Positions 1 through 12,775 of a stretch of DNA of 64,000 nucleotides are shown one piece after another; position 1 is the stretch's first letter; each line of letters opens with the position of its first letter. The translations under genes and the position numbers were made by a program. The notes under the pieces were generated by a model that ran no database searches, was not told the DNA's origin, and saw only the letters and a program-made list of their open reading frames with translations. Origin of the DNA: Scilla litardierei (lineage: Eukaryota > Streptophyta > Magnoliopsida > Asparagales > Asparagaceae); the NCBI GenBank assembly GCA_030789695.1, contig CM061141.1, forward strand, positions 172,932,807-172,996,806. Reading direction: 5' to 3'.

Positions 1-700
1 CATATAACATCTACACTATCATCAATAACATGAGAAAAATCAAAATCTTCATAAAATGATACGTGTAGTGATTCCTCGATCGTTGAAGAAGTTTTGTTGT
101 ATATCCGGTAGGCTTTGCTACATGTGGAATATCCAACAAAAATTCCTTCATCGGATCTTGGCTCAAATTTTTCTAAGTTACCAAAGGTGTTCTTGATAAA
201 GCATTTTGAACCAAGAACTCGAAAATATTTAACTTGTGGCTTTTTGTCATAGAATAACTCAAAACACGTTTTGTTCGTTCGGGGTCTCACTAGGATCCCA
301 TTGAGCACATAACATGTCGTGTACACCGCCTCTGTCCAAATTGTAGTCCAAGATGACTATCATGGAACATGATACGAGCACAGTCAATAAGAGTCCTATT
401 CTTTCTCTCTACAACACCATTTTGTGGTGGTGCACGAGGAAAAGAAATATTGTGAGTTATCCCGGTGTCATCACAAAACTTTGTAAAAGACTCGTTCTCA
501 AATTCTCCTCCATGATCACTACGAACAGTAATTATGGTGGATCCTAAGAAATTTTGAATCTTCTTTGTAAATATGGTAAACTCTTCAAAAGCTTCATTCT
601 TATTAGTTAAAAATGAGACCCAAGTAAATCTAGAGAAGTCGTCAACAACAACTAATCCATAATGAACATTACCTAAAGAGGTGGTTTCTAGTTGGCCCAA
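1..700 (-). pseudogene. Copia integrase core and C-terminal part (broken)
   Basis: Reading leftward from 700, a 136-residue frame shows the integrase DDE core: VVVDDFSRFTWV (first Asp), VRSDHGGEFEN (second Asp) and PPQNGVVERKNRTL (catalytic Glu). Below 290 the reading continues in another frame with the conserved C-terminal features KCFIKN and EGIFVGYS before running off the window. The enzyme would insert element cDNA into host DNA. The frame breaks near 700-720 and near 290 show it is not expressed as one polyprotein. The three catalytic acids are present, so decay is through frameshifts rather than active-site loss. Confidence 0.85.
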
Positions 701-719
701 ACAAATCTAGATGATGTAA

Positions 720-1310
720 TTATAGGGGCCTATTAGAGTTTATGACTTCTTTAAGCTTGAAAGATGATTTACTAAGTTTACCTCTTTGACATGAATCACA
801 AAAGTTTTTCTTACTAAAATCAATTTTTGGAAAACCTTTGACAAGATCATGCTTAGCTAACTTATATAAGTGCTTGAAATGAACATGACCAAAATGGCGA
901 TGCCATAATAGTTGTTCATTTGTATTAGCAACTAAGCAATGTTCTACGGTTTTTGGCAAGCTCAAATAATAAATATTCTTACACCTAATACCGGTAAATA
1001 AAACATGTGAATCAAAATCAATAATTTCACGCATACCCTCTCCAAAGTTAACCTTGTAACCTTTGTCACAAAGTTGACTAATGGAGATAAGGTTATGATA
1101 TAAACCACTAACTAAATATAAATTAGTAATGAGTGGTTTGGAAGGATTACCGACATTACCTACTCCAATGATGGTTCCTTTTTGAGTACCTCCAAAAGTG
1201 ACCGTTGCACCATCCTTTATGCTAATCACTTCGGTGAGTAGTGAGGGATCTCCCGTCATGTGTTTGGAGCAACCACTATCGAGTATCCATCCTTTCCTTT
1301 TGGAGCCAAT
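720..1310 (-). pseudogene. Copia protease and pre-integrase zinc-binding region (broken)
   Basis: The minus strand at about 1310-1250 encodes WILDSGCSKHMTGDP, the copia aspartic-protease active site (D-S-G) with the usual following SKHMTGD. The same frame runs to 720 and contains the hydrophobic protease second half (LYHNLISISQLCD) and the GAG-pre-integrase zinc domain: LLWHRHFGHVHF supplies the histidines and CDSCQRGK the cysteines. The protein would mature the Gag-Pol polyprotein and then form the integrase N-terminus. The frame is shifted relative to both the gag side and the integrase core. Confidence 0.85.
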
Positions 1311-1504
1311 ATGACATTTATTGCTCTCTTTCTTCTTCTTGTGTCCTTATATGATATACCATAAGCTTATGGTACCCAATTTTTGTTGGGTCCAAGGGGA
1401 TTAGCCCTTTGGAAGCCAAGTCCAAGTGGACTTCCGCTTCCCAACATAATTACCACTATTAATAACATCATAAAAATAGGAATCAACATAGGCATTCCTA
1501 TCAT

Positions 1505-3714
1505 TTAAGCTAGTGTTCTTATGACCCCAAATAGTGTATGTTTTGGGAGTCCTTTTCCTAGTTGCATGCACAATAGATTGTTTTCTATGAGGGTGTGCAT
1601 CCTAGGAACATGAGTTCTAGCATAAAAATGAGGAGGATGATATGCATTAGACATATGTGGGTTGTATGCATGCTTAGGAACATGTAAGTTGTATGAACCA
1701 TATGGAGCATGCATGCCATGTGAAGGGTGAGCATACATGTAGGAATGATGCGCATGAGCATATGAGTGTGTAGGAGCACGTACGTGAGTATTTCTCATGT
1801 CGATTTGCACGTGTCCGTGGGTGTGGAGTATAGAAATTGTCATGAGTATCCACTTGTGAAGTAGGAGATTTACTGCGTGGATGAAGGTTGGTGTACATGT
1901 AAGCATGACCTCTCTTTTGGTTTCCACCCGTAATGGGTTTCTTACCAAAAGGAATAGATTGTGAAGTGGTGACTTTCTTGGTAGGTTTGCTACCTATAGT
2001 GTCTTTGACACCACTTGTGGATGCACCAAAGAATGGCCTCACAAAGTCTATAGTGATACTACTATAGGAGGTGCGAGCATTGGATGCATTCGCTTCCACA
2101 AAACCAAGACCAACACGATGTGTGGCCGGAAATTGGTTTGCTAGCAAATCGTCCAATTGTCCTTTTCCCTTATTAAATCTCATAATACGGGAGGACATGA
2201 GCTCATATTTCTCCTTAAGAGAAGAAATATTAGTATCCAAGGTGGACACCCGTGCTTTGAGCTCATGCACTTAGGTTTTAAGAGAATCATTCTCTAAACC
2301 CATTTGTGTGTTTTGTGAAGCTAGATCACTATTATCCTTAGGATATGTTTGATCTAGTTGAGATTTGAGGGAATTCACCTCATTTCTCAAGGTGACATTT
2401 TGAGAAGCCAAGTTTGATTTCTCAAGAGTTAGTGTATCAACAATGGTGTCATTGTTGATAATGCATGCAATGGATGTCTTGTTAATATTCACTTTCTTTA
2501 AACTAGTATATTTAAGAATTAAATATTGATACTTAGCAAATAGTTCTTCATTAGCAATACGCAATTCATCCATAGTTACATTGGATTCATCGATGTCGGA
2601 ATCACTTTCCTCGGAGAGTGAATCTTCCCGGGCTATGAAGCACATGTGGGCACTTTCACCCTTCTCATCATCGGATTCACTTGAGTCTCCACTTGAGTCA
2701 TCGAATGTACCGACTAGTCCTTTCTTCTTATCTTTCTTATTCTTGTCGGACTTGTGGTACTTCGGAGCCTTCCACTTCTCTTTGTTTTGGAGCATTGGGC
2801 AATCCTTCTTGATGTGCACTGGCTTATTACACTTAAAGCAAAGTGAGGAAGTGTTATTAGTAGACTCGAATCTATTCTTAGAGGGAAATTTACCTTTGAG
2901 AAAGAAGCGTTGGAACTTCTTTGCCATTGGAGCCATATCCTCCAAGTCCATCTCATTTTCTGATTCTTCACTATCGGAGGATGAAGAATTAGCCTTGAAT
3001 GCTAAAGCTTTCTTCTTGGCCTCCGAAGGGTTCATCATAGTTCGAATCTTCAATCGGTTCTCTCGTCTTACTTCGTAAGACATGAGAGTGCCGATTAGAT
3101 TCACGACAGTGTAATTCTTCATGTCATTGACCTCCTCAATAGCGATAACTCTTCGTTCCATTTGGATGGCATCCCCATTATGATCTTTCTCACCTTCTCT
3201 GGTTGGTGTAGGTTTGCCCAATCGCTTCCAGTTCATTGGTTATGTCGGTAAAACGTCCGTACATCGTTGCTATGCTTTCATTTTCCTGCATGTGAAACAT
3301 ATCAAAATTTTGCCCGGCAACATATAGTTTAGAGAGTTGTTCACTCATAGGTAACGACGAGATGGTTCCAAATTTGATATGCACTCTTACATGTGCATAT
3401 CTTGTTGAACTCATCCGGGTCCAACGCACAATGAAGAGCGTTTATTGCCTTTGCGTTGTTAACTTCGGCAAACTTCTCGGAGGGCGTCCATTTGTCGAAA
3501 TCCTCTTCAGTGGGCTCGACGTATTCCTTGTGGAGGGTTCTCCAAAGGGAAGCCTTAGGAACGTCTCCATCTGACATTTCCAATAGCCGAAGTTCGTGCC
3601 ATTGAAACGCGGAGGACACACCGATGATTGTCCTTCGAATACTGTGGACGCTCGATCACGATCGTGATTGTTGTACAAAGTCGGTGGAGGAACGTTGTTG
3701 TTGTTGGATGCCAT
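1505..3714 (-). pseudogene. Copia gag with CCHC knuckle and coiled coil (broken)
   Basis: The start codon is at 3714-3712, just inside the primer site, followed by an Asn/Pro-rich start and CPPRFNGTNFGYWKCQME, a typical copia gag opening. The reading changes frame near 3600, 3430 and 3240. From 3236 to 2271 one frame carries a Ser/Glu-rich linker, the zinc knuckle CFKCNKPVHIKKDC (CX2CX4HX4C), a second acidic stretch and a heptad-rich coiled coil. A stop at about 2271-2273 interrupts it, and the same frame continues to about 1674 with more coiled coil and a Tyr/His-rich tail. Gag would form the virus-like particle that packages element RNA. Several frameshifts make it non-functional. Confidence 0.85.
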
Positions 3715-3728
3715 AGCTTTAAACCAGC

Positions 3729-3740
3729 GCTCTGATACCA
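3729..3740 (-). promoter_or_regulatory. Primer binding site, tRNA-iMet type
   Basis: The minus strand reads TGGTATCAGAGC two bases inside the LTR end. This is the standard plant copia primer site complementary to the 3' end of initiator methionine tRNA. Confidence 0.9.
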
Positions 3741-3742
3741 AT

Positions 3743-5565
3743 TGTAAGGACCCTGGCTATGGGGAAAATACTAGAAGGGGGGTTGAATCGTGTTTATGCA
3801 ATTTAAAAAGATAGTTATACCAAATTAAATTCCTAACCAACATTTAATGCGGAATAAAAGTAAACCCCAAAATTAAACAATGCAAATGCAAGGATGTTTC
3901 AAGGGTTCGGATTACTCAAGTCACGTCCCGACTTGTTCCCGGTAATCCTATGTCCCTTCCACCCGGATACCACCGGTTACTCAAGTTAGAACCCTAACTG
4001 GATGTTTCCTTAAAAACCCACGTGTAGCAACCCTACAAGTGAAATCGAAATACACTCGATGTCCTTGACGCCCACAACTTGGGAGCAAGCAAAACACTCT
4101 CACAACTCGAGAGTAAATCAAATAACGAAAGTTATGAAATATGAAATTAAACAACACTTACAATCACATATGCCTTGAAGTAGAACTTGAAGGAGAAGTG
4201 TGTTGTGTGTTGAATGACTCTCTTGGAAGAGAGAAAAGCCCTTTCTCTTGACTGCACCAAATGCCTAGAAGATTTCTCTTTGGTTCTAGGGTGGAGGGCA
4301 AGAGATGAAAGATAGGAATTCTAGGGCTTTTGGAATTTGAGAGCTTTGATCTTTTAGAATGAAAGATTGAATGTTTGAGCAAATGAATTATCAAATGAGT
4401 TAACCACTCAATGGAACAGTAGAGGCTTATTTTATAGTTTACTCAAACCCTTCAAACAGAATCCCCAAAAACGCCTTTGAAATCCATGAAGAAAAGCTCA
4501 ACGGAAAGAATTTACGCACGAGACAGTCGACTGTTGAATAACTCACAGTCGACTGTTGCACTGTGACAGAGGGTAGATGAGAATTCATAACGGTAACTTA
4601 CCATGTGGACAGTCGACTGGTAAGAAGTAGACAGTCGACTGTCTAACCAACAGGCGACTGTAAATCCTTATACAGACGACTGGCCGTAATGAGGGTAAGT
4701 AAAGAAGGTCCTAGAAAAGTCTGGAAATACAGGACAGACGACTGATGAAGAGAAGACAGTCGACTGTAAATCCAAAAGGCGACTGTAATTCCTTCTACAG
4801 ACATCTGTCACAAACCCTGACATTTTCCAAAGAGTTGAGTCTTCAGAGAGGCTCAAAGACAGACAACTGTTAAAGCATTGCCAGTCGACTGTGCCAGTTG
4901 GACAGTCGACTGTAAATACAATATTAGTCGACTGGCCTGATCAAAACTGAGAATTGGTTTGGGCTGAAGATAGACATGCGACTGAGTAACAAACCACAGT
5001 CGCCTGTCACTAGGACAGGTGCCTGTGAAATGCACAGTAGCTGCCTGATAGAGTTAAAGCTCAGAAGCCCAAAAAATTGACTAATTAAGTTTGTGCATAA
5101 CAGGCGACTGTAGAACAAAAAACAGTCGACTGTTCTGAGACAGGCGATTGTAAATTGTTCAGTAGTCAACTGATGAGATCATGACGTGCACATTCTTGAT
5201 AGAAATGAATTGGAGTCTAAGGAAGGTTGATCTAATGATTTCCTAAGACTAAAATGAAGATGTGTGTGTGCTCCAACATAGTTCCACTTCTAAGCTATAT
5301 ACTAGAAGAGAAACAAGAAGATTACAATTGAAGGACTCTCTCTTCTATCCAACGCATGAGCTTGAAGTCTTCTAGGAGCTTTAATCACCATCTTTGATCA
5401 TCCAATCCACTTCCTTTGCTTTCAATGATATTTGAGTGTCATCCATTGCTAATTGATCTTCATGATATGCTTAGGCAATGGATTAACTGCAAATAGGGGA
5501 TTAGTCACAAGTATTTATGTTTGCTCATCATTAACACTAAGTAGGGAAAAGTCCAATACTCAACA
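3743..5565 (-). repeat. 5' LTR of the SIRE-like copia element
   Basis: On the minus strand the LTR reads TGTTGAGTATTGG...GGTCCTTACA. The inner edge is fixed by the primer site. The outer edge (about 5565) is inferred from the TG...CA ends and from the AT-rich satellite resuming at 5641. Length is about 1.82 kb, large for copia but within the SIRE range. The part near the primer site holds the pyrimidine-rich CAACCCCCCTTCTAG end. The interior 4520-5175 is full of short dyads, listed separately. With no second LTR in the window the outer boundary is not confirmed. Confidence 0.75.
4520..5175. repeat. Cluster of ACAGTCGACTGT-type dyads inside the LTR
   Basis: About twenty copies of a 12-bp perfect palindrome ACAGTCGACTGT or one- to three-base variants (AGGCGACTGT, AGACGACTG, CAGTCGCCTG) occur in about 650 bp, at irregular 15-60-bp spacing. 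Clear perfect copies lie near 4525, 4547, 4632, 4757, 4899 and 5121. The spacers are not repetitive, so this is a dispersed motif cluster, not a simple tandem array. It lies in the upstream part of the LTR relative to element transcription. Confidence 0.85.
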
Positions 5566-6639
5566 TAAGCTTCACCACGTCAGCCCACGCGGACCCGCTC
5601 GCGTCCTCGCTCACAAATATTATGGGAAGCATGGCGTGACAAGACAAAATTAGGATATAAAAATCATATCATTTAATATAAATATTCATATCAAACAGAT
5701 AATGCAAAAAATGGCTCGAAGTTATGAAAAATCCGAAAAAATGTCCGTTGGAACTGGGAAATCGCCATCATCAACTGGAAAATAAAAGAAGAAAATAAGG
5801 CCTAATAATCATTTCGTTTAATAAAAAGATTTATATCTGCCATAAAATGTAGAAAATAGCACCGCTCAGAAAAATACACACAAATGTCCGTCGGAACCGT
5901 GAGATCGTCATCTTCAACTGGAAAAAGAGAAGCTGAAATTCGGCAAAAAATAATATCTTTTAATAAAAAGATTCATATCTTCCCACAAAATGTATGTTGG
6001 AACATGGAGATTGCCATCTTCAACTGGAAAATTTGAGAAACCAAAATTAGGCTATAAAAGTCTTGTCATTTAATAAAGAGATCCATTTCTTTAATAAAAT
6101 GTAGAAAATAGCCTGGAGATCAGAAAAATCTGCAAAATTGTTCTTTGGAAATGGGAGATCGCCATCTTCAACTGGAAAATAAAGTTAGGATATAAAATCA
6201 TTCATCTAAAATAAAGATTCTTATCTTCCAGAAAGTGTCTAAAATAGCCCCGAGCTCAGAAAAATCCGTAAAAATGTCCCTTGGAACCGGGAGATCGCCA
6301 TTTTCAATTGAAAAATAAGAGAAGTCAAAATTAGGCCAAAAAATCATATCATTTAACAAAATGAAACATATCTTCCCACAATGTGGAAAATAGCCCGGTG
6401 GTCAGAAAAATCTGCAAAAATGTCCATTGGAACCAAGAGATCGCTATTTTCAACTGGAATATAACATAAGACAAAATTAGGCTTAAAAAGCATATCTTTT
6501 GATAAAAAAGATCGCCATCTCAACTAGAAAATAATAGAAGACAAATTTAGGTTATAAAAATCTTATCCATTGATAAAAAGATATATATCTTTCATAAAAT
6601 GTAGAAAATAGCACCAAGCACAGAAAAATGACATATAAA

Positions 6640-6805
6640 AATCATATCAGTTGAAGATGGCGATATCCTGGTTACGATGGACATTTTTATAGATGAAGAT
6701 GTGATTTTCTGGTTCCGAATTTTGTCTTCTCTTCTATTTCAGTTGAAGATGGCGATATCCCAGTTTCAACGGACATTTTTGGCCTATATTTGTCTTCTCT
6801 GATAT
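6640..6805 (-). repeat. Inverted module in satellite, copy 1
   Basis: Here the monomer landmarks appear reverse-complemented (CAGTTGAAGATGGCGATATC, ACGGACATTTTTGGCC, TTTGTCTTCTCT), then the direct orientation resumes at GATATCATTTAATAAAATGA. The module joins two or three incomplete inverted pieces rather than one whole monomer. Confidence 0.85.
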
Positions 6806-9800
6806 CATTTAATAAAATGATTCATATCTTCCAGAATATGTGAAAAAGAGTCCAAATTTTAGAAAAAATCCGCAAAAAATATCTGATGGAACCAGGAGAA
6901 CGCCAACTTCAACTGAAATATAAGAGAAGACAAAATAAGGCCAAAAAATCAAATCATTTAATAAAAAGATCGCCATCATCAACCGAAAAATAAGAGAAGA
7001 CAAAATTAGGCAATAATAATCATATCAATTAATATAAAGATCATTATCTTCAAGAAAATATAGAAAATAGCGCTGAGCTCAGAAAAATCGCAAAAATATT
7101 CGTCGGAAGATCGTCATCTTCAACTGAAAAATAAGAGAAGGCAAAATTTGCCTATAAAAATCAAATCATTTAATCTAAAGATCCATATCTTACAGAAAAT
7201 GTAGAAAATAACCCAGAGCTAAAAAAATCCGCAAAATATCCGTTGGAATAGGGAGATCGCCATCTTCATCTGAAAAGTAAGACAAGACAAAATTCAGCTT
7301 AAAAATCATATCATTTAATAAAATGATCAATATCTTCCAGAAAATGCAAAAATAGCCCAAAGCTCAGAAAAATCCACGAAAATATCCGTTGGAACAGAGA
7401 TATCAATATCTTCAATTGAAAAATAAGAGAAGACAAAATTAGGAAAAAAATTATATCATTTAATTAAAAGATGCATATCTTTGATAGAAAATAGATCCGA
7501 GCTAAGTAAAATCTGCCAAAATGTCTGTCTGAACCGGGAGATCACCATCTTCAACTGAAAAATAAGAGAAGACAAAATTAAGCTAGAAAAAAATCATATC
7601 TTTTAATTTAAAGATACATATCTTGCAGAAAATTTAGAAAATAGCCAGTAGCTAAGAAAAAAACGCAAAATTGTCCGTTAGAACTGAGAGATCGCCATCG
7701 AATTTGAAAAATAAGAGAAGAAAAATTAGGCTTAAAATCCAAATTATATAATAAAAATCCATATCTTCCAGAAAATGTAGAAAATAGCTTTTATGTCAAA
7801 AAAATTCGCAAAAATATCTGTAGGAACCGAGAGAAAAAATAAGAGAAGACAAAATTAGGCCAAAAGATCATATCATTTAATAAAATTATATTTATCTTCC
7901 CTAAAATGTTGAAAAATTGCTCCGAACTTAGAAAATCTGCAAAAATGTTAGTTGGAACCTGGAGATCGTCATCTTCATCTGAAAAATATGAGAAAACAAA
8001 ATTAGGCCAAAAATAATATAATTTATTAAAATATTCCATATTTTCTAGAAAATATGGAAAATAGCTTCTACGTCAAAAAAAATCCGCAAAAATGTCCGTT
8101 GGAACCGACAGAATGCCATCTTAAACTGAAATATAAGAGAAGACAAAATGAGACCAAAAAATAATATCATTTAATTAAAAAATCACCACCATCAACTAGA
8201 TTATTAGAGAAGACAAAATTAGGCAACAAAAATCATATTAAAAAAATATTAAGATCCTTATATTCCAGTCGATATAGAAAATATCCCCGAGCACAGAAAA
8301 ATACGCAAAAAAATCCGTTGGAAATGGGAGATCGCCAACTTCAACTGAAAAATTAGAGAAGTCAAAATTAAGCCATAAAAATCATATCATTTAATATATA
8401 GATACATATCTTAGAAAAAATGTAGAAAATAGCCTACAGCTCAGTAAAATCCGCATAAATGTCTGTTGGAACTGGGAGATTGACATCTTCTTCTGAAAAA
8501 TAGGAGAGGACAAAATTACGCCATAAAATTTTCATCATTTAATACAAAGATCCATATCTTACAGAAAATGTAGAAAATAGCACGGAGCTCAAAAAATTTC
8601 GCCAAATTTTTCGTTGGAACTGGGAGATTGCCATATTCAACTAAAAAATAAGAGTAGAAAAACTTAGTCTATAAAATCATATCATTTAATAAAAAGATCC
8701 ATATCTTCAATAAACTATAGAACATAGTTCCATGTTTATAAAAATCCGCAAAATTGGTCGTTGGAACCGGGAGATCGACATCTTCAACTTTAAAATCAGA
8801 GAAGACAAAATTAGGCCATAAAAATCATATCATTTAATCTAATGATTCATATCTTACAAAAAAAAATTAGAAAATAGGCCGGAGCTCAGAAAAAATACTC
8901 GAAAGTGTCCATTTGAACAGGAAGATCCCCATCTTCATCTGCAAAATAAGAGAAGAATAAATCAGGCCTAAAATTCATATCATTTAATAAAAAGATCCAT
9001 ATCTTCCAGAAAATGTAGAAAATAGCCTTAAGGTCAAAAAAAATCCACAACAATCACTGTTGGAACCGTGAGAAAGCCATCTTCAACTAAAAAAATAAGA
9101 GAGGACAATATTAGGCCAAAAAAATCATATCATTTAATAAAATGATCCATATCGTCCATAAAATGAAGAAAAATAGCCCCAAGCTAACAAAAATCAGTAA
9201 AAATGTCCGTAGGAACCGATAAATCACAATATTCATCTGAAACATAAGAGAAGAAAATGTAGGATATAAAAAATCATATCATTTAATAAAAAATTCATAT
9301 ATTCCATAAAATGTAGAAAATAGCACAAAACTTTGAAAATTCTGCAAAAATTTCCGTTGGAACCGGGAGATCTCCATCTACTACAGAAAAATAAAAGTAG
9401 ACAAAATTAGGCTAATGAAAATCATATCATTTAAAAAAGATTCATATCTTACAGAATAGAGAAGATAAAATTAGGAGATTGCCGTTAGTTGGAACCGGAG
9501 TTTAGAAAAATGTTAGTTGAACCGGGAGATTGTCGTGTTCTTCTGAAAAAATAGAGAAGATAAAATTAGGCCAACAAATCATATCATTTCATCAAAAGAT
9601 ATATATCTTTCAGAAAATGTAGAACACCATACTCAAGCTAAGAAAAATCCACAAAAATGTCCATTGGTACCAGGAGATCGCGATCTTCAACTGAAAAAAA
9701 TAAGAGAAGACAAATGTTGGCCATAAAAATCAAATCATTTATAAAAATGTACAAAATAGCACCGACCATATAAAAATCCGCAAAAATATCTGTTGGAACA

Positions 9801-12689
9801 GGGAGATCGACATCTTCAACTAAAAAGAAAAAAGACAAAATTAGGCCAAAAACCTTATCATTTAATAAAAAGATACTTATCTTCTAGAAAACATAGAAAA
9901 TAGTCACGTATTTAGAATAATACGCAAAATGTCCGTAGAAACGGGAGATCACAATCTTCAACTGAAAAATAAAAGAATACAAAATTAGGCCAAAAACTTA
10001 TAAATTAATAAAAAGATCCATAACTTTTCGAAAATGTACAAAAATAACCCCATGCTAAGAAAAATCTATAAAATTGTCCCTGGGAACTGAGAATCGCCAT
10101 CTTCATCTGAAAAATAAGAGATGACAAATTAGATTATAAAAATCATATTATTTAATATAAAGATTCATATTATACAAAAAATATAGAAAATAGCTTGGAG
10201 CTCAAAAAAAATCAGCACAAATGTCCTTTAGGACCGGGAGATCACCATCTTCAAATTAAAAAGAGAGACGACAATATTAGGCAAAATGGCACTTATAACC
10301 GGAAGAACGACACCTTCAACTTAAAAATAAGAGAAGACAACATTAGCCATAAAAATCATATCATTTAATAAAAAGATGCATAACTTTTCGAAAATTAGAA
10401 AATAGCACGGAGCTCAAAACAATCCGTAAAATATTCGTTAAAACCGGGAGAACGCCATCTTCATCTGAAAAAATAAGAGAAGAAAAAATTAGGTCAAAAA
10501 ATCATAGCATTTAATAAAAATATCCTTAACTTTTCGAAAATGTAGAAAAATAGCCCAACCTTAGAAAAATAGACAAAAATGTCCACCGGAACCGGGAGAT
10601 TGCCATCTTCCACTAAATAATAAGAAAAGACAAAATTAGATTATAAAATCATATCATTTAATAATAAGATCCATAACTTTTCGAAGAATAGAAAATAGAT
10701 CGGTGCTCAGAAAAATCCGAAAAATGCCTGTTGGACCATTAGATCGCCATCTTCAACCGAAAAATAAAAGAAGACAAAATGGGCCAAAAAAACCGTATCA
10801 TTTAATGAAAAGATACATATCTGCTATAAAATGTAGAAAATAGCACTGAGCTCAGAAAAATCCGCACTAATGTCCGTTGGAACCGGCGTATCGCAATATT
10901 CAACTAAAAAATAGAAATCAAAATTTGGCCAAAAAATCATATCATTTAATAAAAAGACTCATTTCTTCCAGAAAACATAGAAAAAAAGCCCACAGCTAAG
11001 AAAAATCTGCAAAAATGTCTGTTGGAACAGGAAGATCGCCATATTCAACTGAAAAAAATATTGAGAAGACAAAATTAGTCTACAAAAATCTTGTCCTTTA
11101 ATAAAGAGATCCATATCTTTAATAAAATGTAGAAAATAGTCTGGAGGTCAGAAAAATCAGCAAAAATGTTTGTTGGAACCGGGAGATCGCCATCTTCAAC
11201 TGAAAAATAAGAGAAGAGAATTAGGATATAAAAATCATATCAATTAATATAAAGATTCTTATCTTCCAGGAAGTGTACAAAATAGCCACTAGCTCAGAAA
11301 AATCTGCAAAAATATCAGTTGGAACCGGGAGATCGCCATCTTCAACTAAAAAACATAATAGAATACAAAATTAGGCCAAAATATCATATCATTTAATAAA
11401 ATGATACATATCTTCGAAAGAAGTGGAAAATAGCCAAGAGCTAAGAAAATTCCTCAAAAATGTCTGTTGGAACTAGGAGATCGTCATCTTCAACAGAGAA
11501 AAATAAGAGAAGAAAAAATTAAGATAAAAATCATTTCATTAAATAAAAAGATCCATAACTTCCCGAAAATGAATAAAAATAGCACCGAGCTCAGAAAAAT
11601 AGACAAAAATGTACGTGCGAACCGGTAGATCGCCATCTTCAACTAAATAATAAGGGAAGACCAAATTAAGTTATAAAAATCATATCATTTAATATAAAAA
11701 TTCATATCACACAAAAATGTAGAAAATAGCTCGGAGCTCAGAAAAATCCGAAAAAATGTCTGTTGGAACCAGGTGATCTCCATCTTCAACTGAAAAATAC
11801 AAGAAGATAAAATTAGGCTAAAAATCATATCATTTAATAAAAAGATACATATTTTCCATAAATGTAGAAAATAGCACCGAGCTTAGAAAAATTCGCACAA
11901 ATGTCTGTTGGAACCAGGAGATCGCAATATTCAACTGAAAAAAATAAAAGACAAAATTAGGCCAAAAATCATATCGTTTAATAAAAAATTATATCAAGAA
12001 AATGTACAAAACCCCCAAAGTTAAGAAAAATCCGGAAAAATGTTCGTTGGAACCGAGAAATCGACATATTCAACTGAAAAATATGAGAAGACAAAATTAG
12101 GCCACAAAAATCTTGTTATTTAATAACGAGATTTGTACCTTTAATAAAATGTTGAAAATTGCCTGGAGCTCAGAAAAATACACAAAAATGTCGTTGGAAC
12201 TGAGAGATCGCCATCTTCAACTGAAAAAATAAGAGAAGAAAAATTAGGATATAAAAATCATATCATTTAATATAAAGATTCTTATCTTCTAAAAAGTGTA
12301 CAAAATAGACCCGAGCTTAAATCTGCAAAAATGTCAGTTGGAACCGAGTGATCGACATCCTCAACCAAAATATATGAGAAGACAAAATTGGGCCAAAGTA
12401 TCATATCATTTAACAAAATGATACATATCTTCCAAAAAAGTGGATAATAGCACGGAGCTCAGAAAAATCCGCAAAAATGTCCGTTAGAACCAGGAGATCG
12501 CCTTCTTCAACCAAAATATAAGGGAAGAGAAAATTAGGCAAAAATATCATATCATCTAATAAAAAGATTGCTATCTTCAGCTGGAAAATAAGAGAAGGCA
12601 AATTTAGTCTATAAAAATCATATCAATTAATAGAAAGATCCGTATCTTTCATAAAATGTAGAAAATAGCACAAGCTTAGAAAATGATAT

Positions 12690-12775
12690 ATAAAAACATT
12701 ATCAGTGGAAGATGGCGATTTTCTGGTTTCAACGGACATTTTTTGGCCTAATTTTGTCTTCTCTGATATCATTTA
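12690..12775 (-). repeat. Inverted module in satellite, copy 2 (shortened)
   Basis: The landmarks GGAAGATGGCGATTTTCTGG and CAACGGACATTTTTTGGCC appear in reverse orientation. The middle part found in copy 1 is missing. The flanks match those of the other inverted modules. Confidence 0.8.

Larger units (their letters stand above)
1..5565 (-). mobile_element. Ty1/copia retrotransposon, SIRE/Maximus-like, 5' half, cut by window edge
   Basis: On the minus strand the order is LTR (3743-5565), tRNA-iMet primer site (3729-3740), gag (from 3714), protease (about 1310-1200), the HHCC integrase N-terminus, and the integrase core and C-terminus down to base 1. Protease then integrase ahead of the missing RT is the copia order. 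The long gag with a CCHC knuckle followed by coiled coil, and the LTR end with CAACCCCCCTTCTAG, resemble the SIRE/Maximus lineage (family knowledge, not searched). The coding region changes frame several times and has stops, so the copy is dead. RT, RNase H and the other LTR lie outside the window, so insertion age and target duplication cannot be read. Bases 5566-5640 between the LTR and the satellite are unassigned. Confidence 0.9.

Noticed and set aside
353..547. Plus-strand ORFs over 350-3600 (for example 2581-3078)
   Set aside because: Antisense to recognised copia gag and integrase frames.
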